From positions 80,208,501 through 80,272,500 of the forward strand of contig CM077593.1 of assembly GCA_039654915.1 (NCBI GenBank): a stretch of DNA of 64,000 nt, written 5' to 3'. Positions 50,201 through 62,200 of this stretch are shown here, piece by piece. The translations under genes were made by a program, and so were the position numbers. Source of the DNA: Aquilaria yunnanensis (Eukaryota > Streptophyta > Magnoliopsida > Malvales > Thymelaeaceae). The notes under the pieces were generated by a model. It made no database searches, was not told where the DNA came from, and was given only the letters and a program-made list of their open reading frames with translations. Every line of letters starts with the position of its first letter. Position 1 is the stretch's first letter.

Positions 50201-53200
50201 CCATCCCCATCGCAAAAGACCATCCTCGGCAACAAAAAACGAGGATGAAACCCATTGCTCGTTGCTGTTTGCGATCTCATCTTGTTTTTGTCCGCCCCTT
50301 GCTCGGTCGTGGCTGCGAATGCCATCCCGTCATCCAACCATCCCCATCGCTCAACCACGATCGTTGCCCAACTCACGAAACCATAACCAGTGCAAAATCG
50401 ACGACAAAACCATCATCGGCGATGGAAATCGAGGACAAAACCATCAGTATTTTGGTTTTTAAAAATCAGAGTAAATTAAAGTAACTTAATGTTGATGACC
50501 ATATTTCAGTACTTTTAAGATTTTTCATATTGTTTTCGTAGCTAATCGAACTTTACAAAATATTGATATGATCGGTCTTTTATTTTTTTCAATCACTTTT
50601 ATCAATTTTTTTCTATTTATCTCATTTTTTTACTTTAAAACGCTTTTTCTTTTTTTATCGCTTTTATTAAACCGTTGTTGCCTTTAAAATAAAATTATGG
50701 CCTTTCTAAAAATATTGTCTCTTTTTAAATTTTATCCATTTTTAAATTTTTATCGTATTTTAAATAATATTCGCTCCTTTTAAAAATTTTTATCACCTTT
50801 TCATAATTTTTATCTCTTTTTATTGAATTTAATATTTTTTAAAATTTTTCTAAATAAAATTATCACGTTTTAAAAAACAAATTCACCTTTTCATAAATTT
50901 TAGCTGTTTTCCTAAATTTGTATCATTTTTTAAAAATATTTATACTTTTTTTAGAAAAAAATTATCATTTTGACGCTTTTTTCAAATTTTTATCATTTTT
51001 TTAAAACTATTGTCGCCTTTTATAGGTATTAATCGCCTTTTCATATCGTTTAAGCCTAATGACAACATGCCCTTATTGTGTAACATAACTTACACTTTAA
51101 CCCCTATCTTTAAAAACTAATATTTTACCCCTACTTCATTTGTAACCTTTTACAACAACTCCTGACTTCCAAAATTGATACATCTCATAACTAAATTTTA
51201 TTAAATTTAATATTTCTCATATTTGTTTCATTGGTAATTGAGCTTCAAAAAATATTTAAATCATTTTACATTAAAAAAAATGAATATACAAGAATTATCA
51301 CTTTTTTTTTTTACAAATTATCACTTTTTTTGATTTTTTAATCGGTTTCTAGATTTTTTTATTTATCACTTTTTTAATTAGTTGTCACTTTTTTAAAATA
51401 TTTTTCACATTTTTAATTATCTATCACTTTTTTAAATATTAATCACTTTTTTTAGTTATTTATCACTTTTTTCAATATTTAATCATTTTTTTGAAATTTT
51501 TTTCAATTTTTTAGTTGTTTGTCATTTTCTTTATATGTAATCACTTTTTTGAGAAAATTTTTGCTATTAAATATGTAAAAAAGAGATAAATAATTTCAAA
51601 ATGCAATAATTATTTTTAAAAAATGATTAAATAATAAATAAAGGGATAAATAATTAAAAAATGAAATAAATATTTAAAAAAAGTGATTAAAAATACAAAA
51701 AAGTGATAAATAATTCAAAAATGCAATAAATATTTTTATAAAGTGATTAAGTATAAAAAAGTGATAAATAATTAAAAAATGAAGTAAATATTTTTAAAAA
51801 GTGATTACATATAAGAAAAAGCCATAAATAATTAAGAAAAAGTGATAAATATTTTAAAAAGCTATAAAAACAAAAAACAGTTATATTTTGTAAAAAAAAC
51901 GATAATACTTATGAAAATTCTTTTTAATATTAAAACGGTTAAGGAATTTTAAAACAACAAAAAGAATTAATATGTAACATAACGCTAGCTCATCATCACC
52001 TTTTTATTATTAATAAAAACATCTCATTCACGAAAAAAGTTACTTAGTAAAAATAAAAGCGATTTAGTCCAAACAAATGCGATTTGGTCAAAAACCAAAG
52101 CTTCCTCAACCAAACAAATGTGTTTTAGTTATAAAAGCTCCTTCGCTGGCAAACCTTCAAAATTAAACATTCACAAATAAATTAAGTATCACTACTGAGC
52201 TAATCCTTCACAAACTCTTTCTAATTTACACATCCTCCCTTTATGATTTTACCTATAATTGACACTTACATTCTCTTCTCACATGTTTACATTAGTTTTA
52301 TATATGTTGAGATATAAATATGGAAAAGATGCACTTAAAACTTCTGAATCTCTACTTCCACACTTACTCCCCTCCACCTATCTACCTTCATTAGTTGTAT
52401 TAACTCCCTCTTTCTAACAAACACAAACTACTACTCCTACGTTAATTCACTTCTCCAATTTAATTCAAATTTCTCACATTAATCCTCATTCCTTTTTTAT
52501 TCCACCCATCCTCTTCTCATTCTATTAATACATGATGCTCATTCTCTCAACTTCTTTAAAACTATTTTTTTTACTTTTATCTCACATTAAATCAAACTCA
52601 TGACATTTCCTCTCTTTCTCTCAAAGTATTTAATATAATTTTTCTTATTTCTACCTAAATTAATTACCACTAATAAATTTTTTAATATAATATTACAAAT
52701 TATTTTATCTTTCTAATCCTTATTCCCTTTATAAACAAAACTTATCATTACATTTACAACCGAAACAAACTAGTTAACGGGTAAAACTCTTTCATAACTT
52801 ATTTTTTACATTTGAAAACCATGTTACTGGATATGTAATACTAGAAGATAAAACGGAAAATATGATGATAAATAAATTTTAAAAAATAGGAAATAAGTTG
52901 CAACCATTTTGATATAAATTATTAAATAATTTTTTACTGTTGAAATTAAAAAATAATTAAATTCGGTGAACTAATAATTACATTTAATAAAAAATGTTTC
53001 AAATATAGAAAAAGCGTTTAGGGGGAAACAACAACGTTTGTTAGAGAAAAAGAGCGTTTAGTTAGAGAAAAAAAAAGTTTAGTTAGAGAAAAAAGCGTTA
53101 CCACCGTTTTAATTTGGGCTAAAATTACACTTTCAGGTGTAAAACTTTTAGTGTTTTATCAACTTAGTCCTAAAACTTATGAAGTTTCTAATTCAGTAAT

Positions 53201-56200
53201 AAAAAAATGTTTCGGAAGACAAAATTAGTGGTTGACTTTTCGGGGCCACAATATTAACCGTTTTTCTTTGGCGCCATTTCTGGGCCATTGCGGTTTACTT
53301 TGAAGGGCTTGAGTTGAAACAGCTGGTATACGGTTAGGGGCCAATTTTTTAACCGCTTTACCTAGAATTTATACCGCCAATATGTATTTATGGGCCACTT
53401 TGTGAACCATATTCCCCCAAAAATTCTCCGCAAAATTAGTAGTTGACTTTTAGGAGCCAGTTTGCTAACCGCTTTTCTGTGGCACTTTCTGGGCCCTTGT
53501 GGTTTAATTTGAGGGGCCAGTTTATGCAACCGCTGCATTTATGGTAAGCTTTTTGGGGGCCATAATATAAACCGCATTTTTTTGTGGTACAAATTTGAGT
53601 TAGTCCATCAACTCAAATTCATTTTTGTTGGTCCTTTAACTTGTAACTTAGTTTATGTTAATCCTCTAACATTGTAACTCGTTACAAGTTAGTCCAGTCA
53701 CCTCATATATTCATAATGTCATCACCATTTTTAGAATGTTTAGAAACATTGGGGACTAAAATACAAAATAAGGAAAATAATAGGGATTAGCACAATATTT
53801 ATCAAAAAGAGATTCCAATAGGTCTAATTGATGATTTTTTTTGGCCTAAAAAGAAATGATTTATTGGTTTCAAGATATTTAATTATGTATGTGATGATTA
53901 CATTTAATAAAGTGAATACCGTGAAATATAATTATATTAATTAATTATACTTTTTATTGAATACATATTTCTACTTATTATTATATTAGTTTTATTATTA
54001 TTATGATTACTGTAAAAAAATAATAAGAACAAATTGTCTGAATTATATATTCCAATTTTTTACAAGTGATTAACTAGTAACAATGAACAATTATGTATTT
54101 CATTTTGGAAAAAAAAATAAGTACATATTTTAAGCAAAAACCCCTAACACTAATTCCTAATCAATAACCATAACCCTAAACCCTAAACCTTAACCTAACC
54201 CTAATCTCTAATCCCAAACCCTAAACCTTAACTCTAAAAACCTAAAAAACTAACCCTAATTCTATTTCTAATCCCTAATCCTAAACCCAAAACCTTAAAT
54301 CTGTAAACCAAAAAAAAAAAAAAGCTAACCCTAACTCTAATCCTAATCCAAAACCAACAATTACTAAGCCTAACCTTAAATCCCTAAACATAACTATAAC
54401 CCTAAACCCTAATATTTAACCCTAACCATAACCCTATTCCTTAAACCATAACCTAACCTTAATCCTTACTCCCTAACCCTAAATCCTAAACCTTAACATT
54501 AAATCCTTAACCCCAAACGTAATCCCAATCCTAAACCTTAATCCTTAACCCTAACCATAACTATATTCCCTAAACCTTAACCTAACCTTAATCCCTAATC
54601 CCTAATCCCTAACCCTAAACCTTAATCCTCAATCCTAAACCCTAACATTAAATCCCTAACCCTAAACGTAATCCTAATACTAACCCCTTAATCCTAAACC
54701 CTGATCTTTAACCCTAACAATAACCTTATTCCCTAAACCTTAACCTAACCTTAATCCCTAATCCCTAACACTAAACCCTAATTCCTAATCCCTAACCCTA
54801 AACCCTAACTTTAAATCTCTAACCCTAAACGTAATCCTAACCCTCACCTCTTAATCCTAAACCCTTATCATTCACCCTAACCATAACCTTATTCCATAAA
54901 CCTTAACCTAACCTTAAACTTTAACATATTTTAACTTAAACCATAAAATAGTAACAAAACCCAAAAAAGAGAATGAAAATTAAACCATAATTGTGTAGAT
55001 ATTGATTGCCAATTTTTGAGAAATAAATTTGAATAAAATTTTATTTGAAATAATCCATCGATTATGATATTTCTATGATATTGTTATTTTTTTATGAAAT
55101 TTTATTTTTTAAATATTAAAAAAGATAATTTTTTTCATCTTTCTTAATTTATGTACTATTTAGAAATGAAGCAAATAATCTAAATATATGGAGTAATATT
55201 TATTTTATATAATTATATATACTTTTTATATATTTATTTAATACTAAATAAAACTTTAACCGTAACATAACTATAACATAATCCAAAAACTCAAAATTTT
55301 ACGTTCGGGTTTTTTTGTTCTAGTTCAATACAAGTCAGATCAATTTATTTCGTTCAAATTCAATTGATCTTGAACCATCTATAAACTATATGTCTCTAAA
55401 CATTTATAACATTTTTCAGGGCCTCAAACTAATTGATTTTTCAAAATAAAATAGTGTAGGCTTTACACCAACTGTTCAAATAATGGTCATAATAAAAGAA
55501 AGAAAAAAGTTAAAATAAATAGATAGAAAAAATAGCTTTGATTTATTTTTTTCATTAATTGTTAGGCAAAAGGTAAAAATTAGAACCTTATTTATTTCAA
55601 GACTCCTCAAATTATAAACTCTCTGTCTCTAAATATTACAAAATTGTTTAATATGTCAATCATGGTAAAAATCTAATACTATATAAAAAAAACCTTAAAC
55701 AAAACTCTAACCATAAACCCTAATCTTAAACTCAGATACTAAACCTAAACCTTAAACTCTAACCCAAAACATTAACTGAAAACGTAAACCCTAAACATGT
55801 ACATAAATGTTTTGCATTTATTAATTAAAATATTAAATATGTCAGTTGTAGTTAAAATTAATACTATGTGCGAAGTAAACCTACAATATAATATAAAAAA
55901 ATACTAAACATAACACTAAACCCTAACCGTAACCTTAAATCTTAAATTTATCCTTAGTCCAAAACTATAAACACCTAAATCCTAAGTCTAACCCTAAACC
56001 CAAAACCATAAACGATACACCTAAACCTTAACATTAAATCATAAACCTTAGCCTAACACTGAATCTTAATCCCTAGCCCTAATCCCTAAGCCTAACCCTA
56101 ACCCCTAACCCTAACCCCAAGCCTAAGCCTAAGCCTAACCCCTAACCTTAACCCTAACTTTAACCCCAAACCCTAACATAACCCTATTCCCTAATTCTTA

Positions 56201-59200
56201 AGACTACATACATGCTTGAGCTTTTAAAAACTTTACCAAATACTGTTCAAATTAAAATGTACATACATGCTAAATCCTAAACACTAAATCCTAACTCTAC
56301 TCCTAAACCCTAAACCATAAACGATACACCTAAACCTAACATTAAATCATAAACCCTAACCCTAATTCCTAATCACTAAGCCTTAACCCTAATCATTAAT
56401 TCCTAACCTTAACCCTAATTCCTAATTCTAGTCCCTAACTTTAATCCCTAATCCTCTAACCCTAATCCCTAAACAATTTACGGTACCAATTTAAGGTTAT
56501 AGTGGTATCAAGTTAAGGTTATAATGGTATAAATTTAAGGTTATAGTGGTACCTAGTTAAGGTTATCGTGGTATCAAGTTAAGGTTATTGTGGTACCAAG
56601 TTATGGTTATGATGGTACCAAATTAAGGTTATATTGGTATCTATTTAAGGTTATAGTGGTACCAAGTTAAGGTTATGTTGGTACCAAATTAAGGTTATTG
56701 CGGTACCAAGTTAAGGTTATTGTGGTACCAAGTTATGGTTATTGTGATACCAAGTTAAGGTTATAGTGGTACCAATTTAAGGTTATCATGGTACTAATTG
56801 AAGGTTATAATGGTACCAAGTTAAGGTTATGGTGGAACCAAGTTAAGGTTATGGTGATACCAAGTTAAGGTTATGACGGTACCAAGTTAAGGTTACGGTG
56901 GTACCAATTTAAGGTTATAATGGTGCTAAGTTAAGGTTGTAGTGGTACCAATTTAACGTTATGGTGATATCAAGTTAAGGTTATTGTGATACCTAGTTAA
57001 GGTTATAGTGGTACCAAGTTAATATTATAGTGGTATCATGTTAAGGTTATAGTGGTACCAAGTTTAGATTATAGTGGTACCAAGTTAAGGTTATAACTTT
57101 AAATTGGTAACACATTTACTGGTTCACCTGGTTACCCTAGGATAATAACCTTAACTTGGTACCGCTGCAACCTTAACTTGGTACCTCTATAACCTTAACT
57201 TGGTACCACTTTAACCTAATTTCTGTACCATTTTTACCCGTTCACCCGGTCACAATAGGACAATAACCTTACTTGATACTAATTCAACCTTAACTTGGTA
57301 CCACTGTAACCTTAACTTGATACCATTAAAACCCTAACTTGGTACCATAATAACCTTAACTTTGTATCACAAAACCTTAATTTGGTACCGTTACAACCTG
57401 AACTTGGGACCATTGACACCTTAATTTGATACCACAAAAACCATAAGTTGGTACCATTAGAACCTTAAACTGGTATCATTGAACCTTACTTTGGTACCAA
57501 CATGACCGCAAGTTAGTACCAGGAGAACCTTAAGTTGGTATCAGCATAACCATAATTTGGTACCACTAGAACCTTAAACTGGTATCACTGAATCTTAGAT
57601 TGGTACCAATATAACCTTAACTTGGTACCATTAGAACCCTAACATGGCACCACAATAACCTTAACTTGGTATCACAAAACCTTAATTTGGTACCGTTATA
57701 ACCTTAACTTGGGACCATTGACACCTTAATTTGATGCCACAAAAACAATAACTAGGTACCACTAGAACCTTAAACTGGTATCATTAAACCTTACTTTGGT
57801 ACCAATATGACCTTAAGTTGGTACCAGTAGAACCTTAAGTTGGTATCAACATAACCATAATTTGGTACCACTAGAACCTTAAACTGGTATCACTTTACCT
57901 TAAATTTGTACCAGTACAACCTTAACTTGGTACCATTAGAACCCTAACTTGGTACCACAATAACCTTAACTTGGTATCACAAAACCTTAATTTGGTACCG
58001 TTATAACCTTAACTTGGGACCATTGAAACCTTAATTTGATACCACAAAAACCATAACTAGGTACCACTAAAACCTTAAACTGGTACCATTAAACCTTACT
58101 TTGGTACCAATATGACCTTAAGTTGGTACCAGTAGAACCTTAAGTTGGTATTAGCATAACCATAATTTGGTATCACTAGAACCTTAAACTGGTACCACTT
58201 TACCTTAAATTGATACCAGTATAACCTTAACTTGGTACCACAATAACCTTAACTTGGTATCACAAAACCTTAATTTGGTACCGTTATAACCTTAACTTGG
58301 GACCATTGAAACCTTAATTTGATACCACAAAAACAATAACTAGGTACCACTAGAACCTTAAACGGGTATCATTAAACCTTACTTTGGTACCAATATGACC
58401 TTAAGTTGGTACCAGTAGAACCTTAAGTTGGTATCAGTATAACCATAATTTGGTACCACTAGAACCTTAAACTGGTACCACTTTACCTTAAATTGGTACC
58501 AGTACAACCTTAACTTGGTACCATTAGAACCCTAACTTGGTACCACAATAACCTTAACTTGGTATCACAAAACCTTAATTTGGTACCGTTATAACCTTAA
58601 CTTGGGACCATTGACACCTTAATTTGATACCACAAAAACAATAACTAGGTACCACTAGAACCTTAAACTGGTACCATTAAACCTTACTTTAGTACCAATA
58701 TGACCTTAAGTTGGTACCAGTAGAACCTTAAGTTGGTATCGGCATAACCATAATTTGGTACCACTAAAACCTTAAATTGGTACCAGTATAACCTTAACTT
58801 GGTACTATTAGAACCCTAACTTGGCACCACAATAACCTTAACTTTGTATCACAAAACCTTAATTTGGTACCGTTATAACCTTAACTTGGGAGCATTGAAA
58901 CCTTAATTTGATACCACAAAAACAATAACTAGGCACCACTAGAACCTTAAACTGGTACCATTGAACCTTCCTTTGGTACCAATATGACCTTAAGTTGGTA
59001 CCAGTAGAACCTTAAGTTGGTATCAGCATAACCATAATTTGGTACCACTAGAACCTTAAACTGGTACCACTGAATCTTAATTTGGTACCAGTATAACCTT
59101 AACTTGGTACCATTGGAACCCTAACTTGGTACCATTGGAACCCTAACTTGGTACCACAAGAACCTTAACTTAGGACCATTAAAACCTTAATTTGATACCA

Positions 59201-62200
59201 CAAAAACCATAACTAGGTACCACTAGAACCTTAAACTAGTACCATTAAACTTTACTTTGGTACCAATATGACCTTAAGTTGGTACCAGTAGAACCTTAAG
59301 TTGGTATTAGCATAACCATAATTTTGTACCACTAGAACCTTAAACTGGTACCACTTTACCTTAAATTGGTACCAGTATAACCTTAACTTGGTACCATTAG
59401 AACCCTAACTTGGTACCACAATAACCTTAACTTGGTATCACAAAACCTTAATTTGGTACCGTTATAACCTTAACTTGGGATCATTGAAACCTTAACTTGA
59501 TACCACAAAAACCATAACTATGTACCACTAGAACCTTAAACTAGTACCATTAAACCTTACTTTGGTACCAATAAGAAGTAGAACCTTATGTTGGTATCAG
59601 CATAACCATAATTTAGTACCATTAGAACCTTAAACTGGTACCACTTAACCTTAATTTGGTACCAGTATAACCTTATTATTATATTAGTATTTGATATTAT
59701 GAATACAGATTTTAAATGCCATAAATATTTTTAAAAAAGTGATAAAAACCAACAAAAGCAACAATTTCTTAAAAAAAGCGATTAAATGTCAAAAAAAGCT
59801 ATTAAAATTTAAATAAGCTATTTCATGTTTAAAAAATATATTAAATATACGAAACAACGATAACATTTTAAAAAAAGTGATAAATGTTTTAAAAAAATGG
59901 TAAATTTTTTCTAACGCTAATAAAAACTGAAAAAGTGATAAATAATTCTGAAGTGCAATAAATAATTTTAAAAAATAAGTAAATTAAAAAATAAGCGAAA
60001 CACATCTACAAAAAGTGATTTTTAAAAAAAAAAAGTGATTAAATATACAGAAAAGCGATTAAAACTAGAAAAAGGGAAAAAAATTTTAAGAAAAGTGATT
60101 AAATATTAAAAAAATTGTTAAAGTGGTACAAAAATTATTACGTACAATTATATTTTTCAATAAATATATATTTATATTTAATACCCATAATACCTTAAAA
60201 TAAATATATATTTTATATTTACTTTACCCATTTCAGTAATTTCCCCTTTTTTTTCCTCTGTTCCCGCCTATTGCTTCTCCTTTGCAACCTGTTACCGGAT
60301 CAATACGTTGCATTTCACTCTACCAGTCTAATGGTCTTTTTACTACTAATTTCGAACTTAGGTCCTTAACCGAAACATTCTAAAAAGTTTGAGAAATTCT
60401 AAAAGACGGGGGGTATCGATACAGACCAGGTATTTTAGAATCTTCCGTTCTTTTTTGTTGTGAGAACGACCTTGAAAACTTGCTGTACACTAACTCTTCC
60501 CCCTTATACGTATAACTGGATTTCGAGTACCCTACCCCTTTCCTCCCTTTTAAAACTCTAACTACTATGTTTTTTATTACCATTTTTTTAAAATTTTTAG
60601 GAGTATATATAATAACAAAGAAGATATAAAATAAGGGTCAATTAAGCATTTATTTTAGAAAAATTGTTAAAGAATTATGGAAAAACACAATTGTCATAAA
60701 ATGATGTTTACATGTTTTTTTTACTATTTCGTTTTTGCAGGTTTAACATTATTGGTCAGGTACGTGTATTAAATGTTGGTAGTGTACAATTTTTTGGCAC
60801 TAAAAGAAATATTTTACATTTAAATAGAAATAGAATTGTGTTTAAATTATTCACTCACTATTAATTTTTATTAAATAATTTAAATTGACTATAGACAATT
60901 GTTAGATAGTTTAAATCAAAATTTTAAAATGGTTGTCACTATAATTAAGAAACATTGTAAACAAAAAAAAAAAGCACTCAAACAACAGGTGTAACGTGTA
61001 TGTTTTTTAAAATCTTAGAAATTCATTTTACACTTTTAAACCAAGGCTATTAAAGTGAGTTTCTACCAAAGTCATTTTAGTTTTTCTATAGTCATAAAAT
61101 CATAACAAATCGCAGTGTTATAAAATTCTATCAAAAAGTTTTTAGAAAATGATGAAAAAAATATAATTGTCTAAATTATCTCAGAGAATTTATATTACAT
61201 AATTTTTTCACTTACTAATACTTTAACACAATGAAAAAGTGTCATTCCATAAACATATAATACAAAAAAAAAAAACAAGTTATAAAATTCACAATTCATA
61301 ATAATGAGGAGCAAAAAACATTTCAATCATCAAATGAAACATATGGAGCATCATGATCAATGCTAATATCGATATTATCATTTTAAAAGTTCATATCTTA
61401 CATCTTCTTCTCCTATCAATTTATAATTTGACAAGTCAAACTCATTTATGCAAACACTTGTATAATAATTGACATTTTCTTCATTTAATTAAATCCACAT
61501 CTACATAAAATTTCATAACCAAGATTATCAAAGTGATAGTGAATGAAACCAATCAAGGACACAGAGAGCCTAAGAAAAAAATAAGAGATGTTTTGTGTTC
61601 TATTTTTCGGCTATCTTTAATTTTTTTTGTGATTTAATTCTAAATGGATTGAACTTGAATGTATAAAGATTGAGTTGAACAATAGATTTATATATTTTCA
61701 TCTTGCTATCATTTTTAACCCAATTTCAATAAATTTGACATAATTAACATAGAAACGTAAGGTTATAAAGTTTATAAGTTTCTAAGACCAAAGTCAGGAC
61801 TCTATCTCTTTCTACTTGCATATAAATTTCTACTAAGATTTGAGACGTTTTTTGTTTCTAAACTTGTAGCAATATAAGTTTCTAAGACTCAATTCAAAAT
61901 TTTAATAATCATGCTCTAAACTATCTCTTACTTTAATAAAGATTCCCATATGCATACTTTTTAAGTTTTAAAGCATATTTTTAATTCATGATCACTTTTG
62001 TTGACACTGAAATCTAAACTTCAATATTTAAAAATATGCACATGGGAATCTTTATTTCAAAATAAATAAATTATTTTCATTAATTTACTCTTAAAAGCAA
62101 TGACATTTTTCCTTGGCCAGTGAGGCAATGACTTAAATTTATCGTATACTGTGACATATTTAGGTATCCAATTCTTTGAGTTATGAAATCAGTAGAATCT

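Larger units (their letters stand above)
49848..60439. mobile_element. Candidate ~10.6-kb non-coding element with inverted ends
   Basis: TCTAAAATACCTGGTC (49848-49863) is repeated as an exact reverse complement at 60424-60439. Similarity continues inward more loosely (CACCTATACACACC versus TATCGATACCCCCC). Just inside, T-rich sequence with ATCGCTTTT words (about 50540-51010) is mirrored by A-rich sequence with AAAAGCGATT words (59740-60120). Between them are telomere-like blocks and a GGTACC minisatellite. No coding frame of note is present. A target duplication was not found, so a transposon origin is an inference. Confidence 0.4.

Noticed and set aside
54140..56470. True chromosome end
   Set aside because: The telomere-like repeats are heavily degenerate, lie inside an intron and are followed by coding exons, so they are interstitial.
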